Assembly (NCBI RefSeq): GCF_019038595.1
Contig: NZ_JAHOPF010000002.1
Location: 124,001-188,000, forward strand
Length of the DNA: 64,000 nucleotides
Direction: 5' to 3'
From: Kaistella soli
Lineage (GTDB): Bacteria > Bacteroidota > Bacteroidia > Flavobacteriales > Weeksellaceae
Every line of letters begins with the position of its first letter. Within the stretch, counting starts at the first letter, position 1. Of the stretch, positions 53,348 through 62,528 are shown piece by piece. A model generated the notes under the pieces. That model searched no databases. It was not told the origin of the DNA and saw only the letters and a list, made by a program, of their open reading frames with translations. The position numbers and the translations under genes were made by a program.

Positions 53348-53383
53348 CGCCAAACACTGCCACGCACCGCCATTGACTGCCAC
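53348..53383 (+). promoter_or_regulatory. Paired 16-bp operator upstream of the coupling-protein gene (copy C)
   Basis: CGCCAAACACTGCCAC (53348-53363) and CGCCATTGACTGCCAC (53368-53383) are exactly 20 bases apart and differ at three positions. AGCCTTTA follows at 53405-53412, and the coupling-protein ATG is at 53445. The first box is identical to one upstream of parA. Confidence 0.7.
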
Positions 53384-53444
53384 ATTCTTATAGCCGCTGT
53401 GTAGAGCCTTTAAATTCACGCCCGAACATTAAAACTAAAAAAGA

Positions 53445-55445
53445 ATGCAGGGAGAAGACGATTTAAGAGGTTTAGCCAAAATAATGGCTTTTATGCGGGC
53501 AGTCAGTATTCTTTTGGTGCTGATGCACCTTTATTGGTTCTGCTACGGGTTCTTTTTAGAACGTGGTTGGACGTTGGAAATAATCAACAAGATATTAGGC
53601 AATTTCGACCGGACGGCGGGCTTGTTTTCACATACCCTTTATACCAAGGCGTTCGCTTTGGTTTTGCTTGCTTTGAGTTGTTTGGGAACGAAAGGCGTAA
53701 AGAATGAGAAGATAACCTGGGCTAAAATCTACGTGGCTTTGGGCGTTGGTTTTGTGCTGTTCTTTCTGAACACGCCGTTGTTAAAGCTATCTCCGGTAAT
53801 AGGCACATTTCTGTATATCCTTACTATCTCGTTAGGTTATATTGCTTTGCTGATGGCGGGCGTATGGATGAGCCGCTTGCTTCGTACCAACTTAATGGAC
53901 GATGTTTTCAACAACGAGAACGAGAGCTTTCAACAGGAAACAAAGCTGATGGAAAATGAATATTCCGTTAACCTGCCCACCAAATTTTACTACAAAGGCA
54001 AATGGAACAACGGTTGGATAAACATTGTAAATCCTTTCAGGGCATCAATCGTGTTGGGTACTCCGGGTTCCGGTAAATCTTATGCCATCGTAAACAACTA
54101 CATCAAGCAGCAGATTGAGAAAGGCTTTAGTATGTATATATATGATTTTAAATTTGACGACCTTTCCACCATTGCCTACAATCATTTATTGAAGCATCGG
54201 GATAAGTACAAAGTTCAACCAAAATTCTATGTGATAAATTTCGATGACCCACGCAAGAGCCATAGGTGCAATCCACTCAATCCCGATTTTATGACAGACA
54301 TTTCCGACGCTTACGAAGCGGCTTACACCATAATGCTGAACCTCAACCGTAGCTGGATACAGAAGCAAGGGGATTTTTTCGTGGAAAGCCCAATTATCCT
54401 ATTGGCTGCCATTATTTGGTATCTGAAAATCTATGAGGATGGTAAGTATTGTACATTCCCGCACGCCATTGAATTGCTGAATAAAAAGTATTCGGACGTA
54501 TTTACCATTCTGACCTCATATTCCGATTTGGAAAACTATCTTTCTCCGTTTATGGATGCCTGGCAAGGTGGCGCACAAGACCAATTGCAGGGACAGATTG
54601 CATCGGCAAAAATCCCTTTGTCAAGAATGATTAGCCCGCAGTTGTATTGGGTTATGACTGGCGATGACTTTACGCTCGACATCAATAACCCAAAAGAGCC
54701 TAAAATTTTGTGCGTGGGTAATAATCCCGACCGCCAAAATATCTACTCCGCAGCATTGGGTTTGTACAATTCCCGTATTGTTAAGCTCATCAACAAAAAA
54801 GGGCAATTAAAGAGTTCAGTAATCATAGATGAGCTGCCCACAATTTATTTTAGGGGACTGGATAATCTTATCGCAACAGCGAGAAGTAATAAGGTGGCTG
54901 TATGTTTGGGCTTTCAAGACTTTTCGCAATTAACGAGGGATTACGGCGACAAAGAAAGTAAGGTAATACAGAATACCGTCGGCAATATATTCAGTGGTCA
55001 GGTGGTTGGAGAAACGGCAAAAAGCCTTTCGGAACGCTTCGGAAAAGTATTGCAGAAACGCCAGAGTATGACCATTAACCGCAACGATAAATCTACCTCA
55101 ATTTCCACACAATTAGACAGCCTTATTCCGGCTTCCAAAATTTCAACTTTGACACAGGGTATGTTCGTAGGTTCTGTATCGGATAACTTTGATGAGCGCA
55201 TCGAGCAAAAGATTTTCCACGCTGAAATCGTGGTGGATAATGACAAGGTAGCAGCAGAAACCAAAGCCTATAAGCAAATACCGCAAATCCTTTCTTTCGT
55301 AAACGAGCAGGGCGAGGATAAAATGAAACAGCAGATTGAAAGCAACTACCGTCAGATAAAACAAGACATTGTACAGATTATCGAAATGGAATTGGAGCGT
55401 ATCAAAAATGACCCGGATTTGCAACATTTGGTGCAGCAAGAATAA
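53445..55445 (+). CDS. mobC: Type IV coupling protein (MobC, TraG/VirD4-like)
   Basis: The 666-residue protein has N-terminal membrane segments (about 15-35, 60-75, 85-108 and 112-140), Walker A GTPGSGKS (from G205), Walker B region SSVIIDELPTIYFRG and a TraM-recognition type C-terminus. It brings the relaxase-DNA complex to the channel. It is separated from mobA/mobB by the mercury cassette and has its own operator. A strong terminator follows. Confidence 0.93.
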   Translation: MQGEDDLRGLAKIMAFMRAVSILLVLMHLYWFCYGFFLERGWTLEIINKILGNFDRTAGLFSHTLYTKAFALVLLALSCLGTKGVKNEKITWAKIYVALGVGFVLFFLNTPLLKLSPVIGTFLYILTISLGYIALLMAGVWMSRLLRTNLMDDVFNNENESFQQETKLMENEYSVNLPTKFYYKGKWNNGWINIVNPFRASIVLGTPGSGKSYAIVNNYIKQQIEKGFSMYIYDFKFDDLSTIAYNHLLKHRDKYKVQPKFYVINFDDPRKSHRCNPLNPDFMTDISDAYEAAYTIMLNLNRSWIQKQGDFFVESPIILLAAIIWYLKIYEDGKYCTFPHAIELLNKKYSDVFTILTSYSDLENYLSPFMDAWQGGAQDQLQGQIASAKIPLSRMISPQLYWVMTGDDFTLDINNPKEPKILCVGNNPDRQNIYSAALGLYNSRIVKLINKKGQLKSSVIIDELPTIYFRGLDNLIATARSNKVAVCLGFQDFSQLTRDYGDKESKVIQNTVGNIFSGQVVGETAKSLSERFGKVLQKRQSMTINRNDKSTSISTQLDSLIPASKISTLTQGMFVGSVSDNFDERIEQKIFHAEIVVDNDKVAAETKAYKQIPQILSFVNEQGEDKMKQQIESNYRQIKQDIVQIIEMELERIKNDPDLQHLVQQE

Positions 55446-55471
55446 GAGCGTTTTAGGATATATCCATCAAA

Positions 55472-55506
55472 AACAGGGCTGTACTTTTTACAGCCCTGTT
55501 TTTTTG
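55472..55506 (+). terminator. Terminator of the coupling-protein gene
   Basis: AACAGGGCTGTA pairs perfectly with its complement around CTTTT and is followed by a T-run. Confidence 0.93.
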
Positions 55507-55565
55507 TACAGCACTATTACTAACCTTCTCGTTATCAAGTTTCAAGAATAATTTCGAAAACTAAA

Positions 55566-55619
55566 TTTAATCAAATGATTAAAATATTTGGATAAATCAA
55601 GAATAAGTTTTTACATTTG
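55566..55619 (+). promoter_or_regulatory. Promoter and operator of the tetR gene
   Basis: TTTAATCA-AA-TGATTAAA (55566-55583) is a perfect 8-base palindrome. TTTG at 55587-55590 and TACATTTG at 55612-55619, 21 bases apart, fit a Bacteroidetes promoter. The same palindrome recurs before the tolC gene, so the TetR protein probably controls both. Confidence 0.75.
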
Positions 55620-55644
55620 TCACTGAAAAGAATTTTAATGTAAA

Positions 55645-56277
55645 ATGGCTAAAAGTAAAGAAGTAAAGAAGTTAGACACTTCTACTGAAGAAAAGATAAA
55701 GAACGCTGCTCGTATCGTATTCCATAAAAAAGGGTTTGCGGCAACACGTACAAGGGACATTGCAGAGGAAGCAGACATTAACCTTGCTTTGCTCAATTAT
55801 TATTTCCGCAGTAAAGAAAAGTTGTTTGATATTATAATGCTTGAAACCGTAACGGGTTTTATGCACACTATGGCAACGATATTGAATGACGAGAAAACCT
55901 CTTTAGAAAAGAAAGTAGAATTGGTTGCTTCCCATTATATAGACTTTATTACCCAAGAGCCGAATATCCCCATTTTTATGTTGAACGAAATCCGTAACAA
56001 TTCGGGCGGTCTGTTAGAAAAATTACCAATCAAACAAATAGTAATGAGTTCTGCATTTGTCAAACAACATCAGGAAGCTGTTGCAAAAGGAAAAATTACC
56101 GAACCAAACCCATTGCATTTTTTGATGAATTTATTGAGCTTGGTTGTTTTTCCTTTTATCGGACAACCATTGTTACAGGGAATAAGCGGGTTGGATGAAA
56201 CACAGTTTAACAAGCTGATGCAGGAGCGTAAAAGATTGATACCTGTTTGGATAAAAGCGATGATGAAAGCGAAATAA
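55645..56277 (+). CDS. TetR-family repressor
   Basis: The 210-residue protein has an N-terminal TetR HTH: ARIVFHKKGFAATRTRDIAE, then EADINLALLNYYFRSKEKL. The C-terminal ligand domain has no assigned ligand. It is the first gene of an efflux operon and is separated from tolC by a copy of its probable operator. It is probably an autoregulated repressor of the pump. Confidence 0.93.
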   Translation: MAKSKEVKKLDTSTEEKIKNAARIVFHKKGFAATRTRDIAEEADINLALLNYYFRSKEKLFDIIMLETVTGFMHTMATILNDEKTSLEKKVELVASHYIDFITQEPNIPIFMLNEIRNNSGGLLEKLPIKQIVMSSAFVKQHQEAVAKGKITEPNPLHFLMNLLSLVVFPFIGQPLLQGISGLDETQFNKLMQERKRLIPVWIKAMMKAK

Positions 56278-56293
56278 ATTTTTTTGTCCATAA

Positions 56294-56311
56294 GTTAATC
56301 AAATGATTGAA
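56294..56311 (+). promoter_or_regulatory. Second TetR operator, before tolC
   Basis: The 18-base site matches the operator at 55566 in 16 of 18 positions (GTTAATCAAATGATTGAA). It lies 18 bases before the tolC start. Confidence 0.7.
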
Positions 56312-56328
56312 ACTAAAAATTAAATAAA

Positions 56329-57612
56329 ATGATTAAAGTAATTCATAAACAAAAATCAAAATGGCTGATAGGCTTATTGCTGATGTGCAGCCATTGGGCA
56401 ATGGCACAACAAAACAATTCATTGACCCTTGACCACTGCCTTGAAATGGCAAAACAGAATTATCCTTTGATAAAGCAGTACACGCTGATAGAAAAGACAA
56501 AGGAATATTCTATTGCCAACGCTCAAAAAGGGGTTTTACCTCAATTCAATATAGCAGGACAGGCAACCTATCAATCGGCTGTTACCCAAGTCCCGATTTC
56601 ATTGCCCAATGTGGATATTCCTACAATGAGCAAAGACCAATACAGGTTATATGGCGAGGTATCGCAGTCCATTACCGACCTGTTTACCGTTAAAGACCAA
56701 AAGGAATATATCAATGCCAATTCGGAAATAGAAACACAAAAAACAGAAGTGGAACTATACAAGCTAAGGGAACGCATCAACAACCTTTATTTCGGAATAT
56801 TATTGATTGATGCCCAAATCCAGCAGACCGAACTACTTAAAAAGGATATTAAAAGCGGCATCGAAAAAACCAATGTAGCCATTGCCAACGGCGTAGCATT
56901 GAAAAGCACAGCCGACAACCTGAAAGCCGAGTTGCTGAAAGCAGACCAGCGCACCATTGAACTGAAAGCCACACGCAAAGGCTATGCCGATATGCTGGCT
57001 TTGTTCATCGGCAAGTCGATTGATGAAAATACCGTTCTTGAAAAACCACATAGGCAAATGCTTACACCCACAATCAACCGCCCCGAACTGAAACTTTACG
57101 ACTTACAGAAAAAATCCTTTGACGTACAGGAAAAGCTGATTACCGCTAAAAACCTGCCTCGTTTGAGTGCATTTTTTCAAGGCGGTTTTGGCAGACCTGG
57201 TTTGAATATGCTGGATAATGATTTTCAAGGTTACTATATCGGTGGTTTACGGTTGAGTTGGAACATTACAGGTTTCTATACTTATAAGAACGAAAAGAAA
57301 ATGCTTGCTAACAATCAAAGTTTGATAGACATACAACGAGAAACTTTTTTGTTCAATACCAACCTCACATTGAAACAGCAAAACGCTGATATAACCAAAA
57401 TGCAGGATTTGATTGAAACCGATAAGAGCATTGTTATACTTCGTGAAAGCGTAAAGAACACCACACAAAATCAACTTACTTATGGTACGGCAACCACAAA
57501 CGATTACCTCATTGCGGTAAATGCCGAAGACCAGGCGAAGCAAAGTTTGATTTTACACGAAATACAGCTTTTAATGACAGAGTACAACGCTCAAACAACA
57601 GCAGGAAATTAG
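56329..57612 (+). CDS. TolC family outer-membrane efflux protein
   Basis: The 427-residue protein has a signal peptide (WLIGLLLMCSHWAMAQQ) and two TolC repeats of long helices (LTLDHCLEMAKQNYPLIKQY, then NRPELKLYDLQKKSFDVQEK). It forms the outer-membrane exit duct of the pump encoded downstream. The next gene begins 22 bases later. Confidence 0.92.
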   Translation: MIKVIHKQKSKWLIGLLLMCSHWAMAQQNNSLTLDHCLEMAKQNYPLIKQYTLIEKTKEYSIANAQKGVLPQFNIAGQATYQSAVTQVPISLPNVDIPTMSKDQYRLYGEVSQSITDLFTVKDQKEYINANSEIETQKTEVELYKLRERINNLYFGILLIDAQIQQTELLKKDIKSGIEKTNVAIANGVALKSTADNLKAELLKADQRTIELKATRKGYADMLALFIGKSIDENTVLEKPHRQMLTPTINRPELKLYDLQKKSFDVQEKLITAKNLPRLSAFFQGGFGRPGLNMLDNDFQGYYIGGLRLSWNITGFYTYKNEKKMLANNQSLIDIQRETFLFNTNLTLKQQNADITKMQDLIETDKSIVILRESVKNTTQNQLTYGTATTNDYLIAVNAEDQAKQSLILHEIQLLMTEYNAQTTAGN

Positions 57613-57634
57613 TAACAATAAAAAAAGTAGAACA

Positions 57635-58537
57635 ATGTATAAAATAAAAACAATCGCATTGATAGCAAGCATCGCAACAGTGCTTACTGCTTGCAACAAT
57701 AACAAAGTTTCATTTGATGCTTCGGGAAGTTTTGAGGCAGAAGAAACCATTATTTCATCGGAAGCCACAGGCACAATCAAGCAGTTCAGCATCGAAGAGG
57801 GGCAAACATTGGAAGCAGGACAAACCATTGGCTACATAGACAGCTTGCAGTTGTATCTGAAGAAAAAGCAGTTGGAAGCACAGGTTACAGCCATTTTGGG
57901 GAAAAAGCCCAATATACCTGTTCAGCTATCTGCCTTGCAGGAACAGCTTAGAACGGCTGAAAGAGAAAGGACAAGAGTTGCTAATTTGGTAAAAGGCGAT
58001 GCAGCCACACCCAAACAGTTAGATGACATCAACGCACAGATTGAAGTATTGAAAAAACAAATCGAAGCACAAAAATCAACGTTGAGCATTTCAAGCGAGG
58101 GCTTAGGCAAAGACGTTGTGCCATTGCAGGTGCAGATTGAGCAACTGAACGACCAGCTTGCAAAATGCTATATCATAAATCCCGCAAGTGGAACGGTACT
58201 TTCCAAATATGCCGAAGCCAACGAAATGACGTCAGCGGGAAAACCGCTTTACAAAATCGCCAATTTATCCAACATTATTTTGAGGGTTTACATCACAGGC
58301 GACCAACTACCACAGGCAAAATTGAACCAAACAGTAAAAGTGCTTACCGATGACGGCAAAGGCGGTTACAAAGAAACCGCAGGTACAATCATTTGGATAA
58401 ACGACAAAGCGGAGTTTACACCCAAAACCATTCAGACCAAAGACGAAAGGGCAAATATGGTATATGCCGTGAAGATAAAAGTTAAAAATGACGGTTTATA
58501 CAAAGTAGGTATGTATGGCGAAATAAAATTCCAATAG
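57635..58537 (+). CDS. HlyD-family membrane fusion lipoprotein
   Basis: The 300-residue protein has a lipoprotein signal (LIASIATVLTAC), an N-terminal biotinyl-lipoyl strand (GTIKQFSIEEGQTLEAGQTI), a helical hairpin (about 70-150) and a second lipoyl half with AKCYIINPASGTVLSKY. It joins the inner-membrane ABC pump to TolC. The next gene starts two bases after its stop. Confidence 0.92.
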   Translation: MYKIKTIALIASIATVLTACNNNKVSFDASGSFEAEETIISSEATGTIKQFSIEEGQTLEAGQTIGYIDSLQLYLKKKQLEAQVTAILGKKPNIPVQLSALQEQLRTAERERTRVANLVKGDAATPKQLDDINAQIEVLKKQIEAQKSTLSISSEGLGKDVVPLQVQIEQLNDQLAKCYIINPASGTVLSKYAEANEMTSAGKPLYKIANLSNIILRVYITGDQLPQAKLNQTVKVLTDDGKGGYKETAGTIIWINDKAEFTPKTIQTKDERANMVYAVKIKVKNDGLYKVGMYGEIKFQ

Positions 58538-58539
58538 CA

Positions 58540-59454
58540 ATGGCAGACGTTGTATTAAATAACATTGTAAAGACCTACAATAAAGGCGAAGTAAAGGCAG
58601 TAAACGATGTTTCTTTTGAGGTAAACAAGGGCGAATTGTTTGGCTTGATTGGAGCAGACGGAGCAGGAAAAACAAGCATTTTCCGCATACTTACTACGCT
58701 ATTGCTTCCCGATAGCGGTACGGCTTCCGTAAATGGTTTTGACGTAGTAAAAGACTATAAAGCCATTCGCAAAAATGTAGGTTATATGCCCGGCAAATTT
58801 TCATTGTATCAAGATTTATCAGTAGAGGAAAACCTCAACTTTTTTGCAACCGTATTCAATACCACCGTTGCGGAAAATTACGATTTGGTAAAGGATATTT
58901 ATGTACAGTTAGAGCCGTTTAAAAATCGAAGAGCAGGAAAATTGTCTGGTGGTATGAAGCAGAAACTGGCTTTGTGTTGTGCTTTAATTCATCGCCCAAC
59001 AGTATTGTTTTTAGACGAGCCGACCACAGGCGTAGATGTAGTTTCAAGAAAAGAATTTTGGGAAATGCTGAAAGGCTTAAAACAGCAGGGCATTACCATT
59101 TTGGTTTCAACCCCTTATATGGACGAAGCCACGCTTTGCGAACGCATCGCATTGATACAAAACGGCAGCATAATGTCTATTGATACGCCCGATACTATCA
59201 TCAAACAGTTTCCCGACAAGTTGTTTGCAGTAAAGGCAAACGATATGGGTAAACTCTTGAATGCTTTGCGAAACAACACACAGATAAAAAGTTGTTTTTC
59301 ATTTGGCGACTTTCATCACATCACGTTTCAAAATGATAATGAGCGTTCACAAAATGAACTGATACAAACCTTGCAGGAAGCCGATTTTCAAGACATTGAA
59401 CTCAAACACATCACACCAAGCATTGAAGATTGCTTTATAAATCTGATGAACTGA
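58540..59454 (+). CDS. ABC transporter ATP-binding protein (first)
   Basis: The 304-residue protein has Walker A GADGAGKT, a signature LSGGMKQK, Walker B VLFLDEPT and an H-loop region near LVSTPYMDEA, where the usual His is not seen. The C-terminal extension is typical of export ATPases such as YbhF. It overlaps no gene but lies one base from the next. With the second ATPase it probably forms a heterodimer. Confidence 0.92.
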   Translation: MADVVLNNIVKTYNKGEVKAVNDVSFEVNKGELFGLIGADGAGKTSIFRILTTLLLPDSGTASVNGFDVVKDYKAIRKNVGYMPGKFSLYQDLSVEENLNFFATVFNTTVAENYDLVKDIYVQLEPFKNRRAGKLSGGMKQKLALCCALIHRPTVLFLDEPTTGVDVVSRKEFWEMLKGLKQQGITILVSTPYMDEATLCERIALIQNGSIMSIDTPDTIIKQFPDKLFAVKANDMGKLLNALRNNTQIKSCFSFGDFHHITFQNDNERSQNELIQTLQEADFQDIELKHITPSIEDCFINLMN

Positions 59455-59455
59455 T

Positions 59456-60202
59456 ATGACAAACGAAGTAGTAATAAAAACAGAGAAATTAACCAAGCGT
59501 TTTGGCGATTTCATCGCTACAAACGAAGTTACGTTTGAAGTGTACGAAGGGGAAATTTTCGGTTTCTTAGGTGCAAACGGTGCAGGAAAAACAACCGCAA
59601 TGAAAATGCTTTGCGGGCTTTCCAAACCCTCATCGGGCAATGCTACCATTGCAGGTTTTGACATTTACAAGCAGACCGAAGAAATTAAAAAGAACATCGG
59701 TTATATGAGCCAAAAATTTTCATTGTACGAAGATTTAACGGTAATAGAAAATATTCAATTCTTTGGCGGTATTTATGGTTTATCCGATAAGCAACTAAAC
59801 GCAAAAAGCAATGAACTGATTGAAACATTGGGATTGCAGAGCGAAGCAAAAAAATTAGTGGCTTCTTTGCCTTTGGGTTGGAAACAGAAATTAGCGTTTT
59901 CAGTTGCCGTAATACACGAACCTAAAATTGTGTTTTTAGATGAACCCACAGGAGGCGTTGACCCTGTAACAAGACGGCAGTTTTGGGATTTGATTTATTC
60001 GGCAGCCGATAGAGGTATTACCATTTTCGTAACTACCCACTATATGGACGAAGCCGAATACTGCAACCGTATTTCTATGATGGTGGACGGAGTAATAAAA
60101 GCATTGGACACACCTGCCAATTTAAAACAACAATATTCAGCCGCTTCAATGGACGATGTATTTTATAAGTTGGCAAGAGGAGCAAAACGAAAATCAGATT
60201 AA
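59456..60202 (+). CDS. ABC transporter ATP-binding protein (second)
   Basis: The 248-residue protein has Walker A GANGAGKT, Walker B IVFLDEPT and switch His in VTTHYMDEA. The signature position reads VASLPLGWKQK, an altered LSGG-type motif. With the first protein, whose signature is standard but whose H-loop is not, one complete and one degenerate ATP site are likely. It is shorter than the first because it lacks the C-terminal extension. Confidence 0.92.
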   Translation: MTNEVVIKTEKLTKRFGDFIATNEVTFEVYEGEIFGFLGANGAGKTTAMKMLCGLSKPSSGNATIAGFDIYKQTEEIKKNIGYMSQKFSLYEDLTVIENIQFFGGIYGLSDKQLNAKSNELIETLGLQSEAKKLVASLPLGWKQKLAFSVAVIHEPKIVFLDEPTGGVDPVTRRQFWDLIYSAADRGITIFVTTHYMDEAEYCNRISMMVDGVIKALDTPANLKQQYSAASMDDVFYKLARGAKRKSD

Positions 60203-60204
60203 AG

Positions 60205-61311
60205 ATGAAACAGTTTTTATCATTTGTAAGAAAAGAATTTTATCACGTATTCCGTGATAGCAAAACGCTGTTAATGCTATTCGGCTTGCCTATAGTGCAG
60301 ATTGTGCTGTTTGGTTTTGCACTCACAAACGAAATCAAAAATTCCAAAATAGTTATTTGCGATTATGCAAAAGATGAAGCCACACAACAAATCATCAACA
60401 AGATAGAAGCAAGCAGGAATTTTGAAATTCAGAAAGCATTAATGAGCCACAAACAGATTGAAGAAGCCTTTAAGGAAGGAAACACAAAATTGGCAATTAT
60501 TTTTCCTACCAATTTCAATAAAGACTTATTGCACTTAAATCAGGCACAAGTTCAGATTATTGCCGATGCTTCCGACCCCAACACTGCCAACACATTAACT
60601 AATTACGCAACCAATATCATTATGGATTATCAGCAGGAGTTGATGAAAAACAATGCAATGCCATTCCGTATAGTTCCCGAACTGCGGATGTTGTACAATC
60701 CCGAATTGAAAGGAGCAACCAACTTTGTGCCAGGCGTAATGGCATTGGTGCTAATGCTGATTTGTGTGATGATGACTTCCGTTTCCATAGTTCGGGAAAA
60801 AGAAACAGGCACAATGGAAGTGCTGTTAGTTTCACCTTTCAATCCCTTTTTGGTTATCATTTCAAAAGCCATTCCGTATTTGTTTTTGTCGTTAATCAAT
60901 CTTACGATAATTCTTGTATTAAGCATTACGCTTTTGGATATGCCTATAAATGGCAGCGTTTTACTACTATTCGCAACAAGCACCTTGTTGATTATTTGTG
61001 CTTTGTCTTTGGGCTTATTGATTTCAAACGTAACACAGTCGCAGCAAGCAGCAATGCTTATTTCAATGATGGGTATGTTAGTACCTACAATGTTATTTAC
61101 AGGCTTTATGTTCCCTATCGAAAATATGCCTGTTCCGTTGCAGGTCATTTGTAACCTCATTCCTTCAAAATGGTATTACACCATTGTAAAATCAATAATG
61201 ATAAAAGGGCTTGGATTTAGTGCTATATGGAAAGAAATATTGGTGCTTTTCGGAATGACTTGTTTTTTATTGGTAGTGAGCTTCAAAAAATTTAAAACCC
61301 GATTGGTATGA
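60205..61311 (+). CDS. ABC-2 type permease (first)
   Basis: The 368-residue protein has one N-terminal membrane segment (TLLMLFGLPIVQIVLFGFAL), a large periplasmic domain and five C-terminal segments including the ABC2 motif REKETGTMEVLLVSP. It is the YbhS/YbhR-like layout. The stop overlaps the next start by four bases. Confidence 0.93.
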   Translation: MKQFLSFVRKEFYHVFRDSKTLLMLFGLPIVQIVLFGFALTNEIKNSKIVICDYAKDEATQQIINKIEASRNFEIQKALMSHKQIEEAFKEGNTKLAIIFPTNFNKDLLHLNQAQVQIIADASDPNTANTLTNYATNIIMDYQQELMKNNAMPFRIVPELRMLYNPELKGATNFVPGVMALVLMLICVMMTSVSIVREKETGTMEVLLVSPFNPFLVIISKAIPYLFLSLINLTIILVLSITLLDMPINGSVLLLFATSTLLIICALSLGLLISNVTQSQQAAMLISMMGMLVPTMLFTGFMFPIENMPVPLQVICNLIPSKWYYTIVKSIMIKGLGFSAIWKEILVLFGMTCFLLVVSFKKFKTRLV

Positions 61312-62429
61312 GAACGCTAAAATTTTTATTGCAAAAAGAGTTCAAACAAATCTTTCGTAATAAAGCGTTGTTACCGTTGATTTTTGTTGTGCCGATAGTT
61401 CAGTTGCTCATACTTCCGTTGGCAGCCGATTACGAAGTAAAGAACATCAACATTTCAATCGTTGACCACGACCATTCTACTTATTCGCAACAACTGATTT
61501 CAAAAATTACCGCTTCGGGATATTTCCAATTGGCAGATTACGGAAACTCATTTCAAAGTGCATTTAATCAGATTGAAAAAGATAAATCCGATTTGATTTT
61601 GGAAATACCGCAGGGATTTGAAAAGAACTTAGTTCGTGAAAATGAGCAAAAATTATTTATTGCTGTTAATGCAATCAATGGTGTAAAAGCAGGTTTGGGC
61701 GGTGCTTATCTCGCACAGATTATTTCGGCATACAATAATGATATTCGCTTGCAATGGGTACAACCCGATAAGTATAATACTGCACCTGTTATTACCGTTG
61801 CTTCATCAAATTGGTTCAATCCATTTATGAACTATCGTTTTTTTATGGTTCCGGGCATTTTGGTTGTGTTGGTAACAATGGTAGGGGCTTATATGTGTGC
61901 ATTGAACATTGTAAAAGAAAAAGAAGTCGGCACTATTGAACAAATCAACGTTACACCGATTAAGAAATATCAGTTTGTATTAGGCAAGCTCATTCCGTTT
62001 TGGGCAATCGGAATGTTAATTTTTAGTATCGGCTTGTTCATTGTAGCACGTTTTGTTTACGGCATTGTTCCTGTCGGAAGTTTGCTTTTGTTGTATGGTT
62101 ATTTGTCAATTTATCTGATTGCTTTATTGGGTTTGGGATTACTCATTTCCACATTTGCCGAAACACAACAGCAGGCAATGTCGGTAGCCTTTTTCTTCAT
62201 TATGATTTTTATGCTGATGAGTGGCTTGTTCACTCCGCTTGACGGAATGCCTCAATGGGCTTACATCATAGCAAAGAGTATTCCTGTAACTTATTTTATT
62301 GAGGTAGTACGAATGATAATTTTGAAAGGAAGCGGTTTTTCCGACATCAAATATCATTTTATTATTATGATTGGATTTGCTGTTTTATTGAACGGCTTGG
62401 CGATTTGGAATTATAAAAAGACGAGTTAG
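61308..62429 (+). CDS. ABC-2 type permease (second)
   Basis: The 373-residue protein has the same layout as the first permease: an N-terminal segment (LLPLIFVVPIVQLLILPLA), a periplasmic domain and five C-terminal segments with KEKEVGTIEQINVTP. The pair would form the pump channel. The substrate is unknown; related pumps export cationic drugs. Confidence 0.93.
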   Translation: MRTLKFLLQKEFKQIFRNKALLPLIFVVPIVQLLILPLAADYEVKNINISIVDHDHSTYSQQLISKITASGYFQLADYGNSFQSAFNQIEKDKSDLILEIPQGFEKNLVRENEQKLFIAVNAINGVKAGLGGAYLAQIISAYNNDIRLQWVQPDKYNTAPVITVASSNWFNPFMNYRFFMVPGILVVLVTMVGAYMCALNIVKEKEVGTIEQINVTPIKKYQFVLGKLIPFWAIGMLIFSIGLFIVARFVYGIVPVGSLLLLYGYLSIYLIALLGLGLLISTFAETQQQAMSVAFFFIMIFMLMSGLFTPLDGMPQWAYIIAKSIPVTYFIEVVRMIILKGSGFSDIKYHFIIMIGFAVLLNGLAIWNYKKTS

Positions 62430-62440
62430 ATGTAATGCTG

Positions 62441-62497
62441 ATTTTCCTATTCAACAAATAGGAAAATGCCTAAATATTATGATTTAGGCATTTTTTT
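62441..62497 (+). terminator. Double hairpin terminator of the efflux operon
   Basis: A first hairpin (ATTTTCCTATT with complement, 62441-62467) is followed directly by TGCCTAAAT with complement (62467-62490) and a run of seven T. The second is a standard terminator. Confidence 0.9.
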
Positions 62498-62528
62498 AAT
62501 AACCGGAACATCATCCAATGTAAATTAA

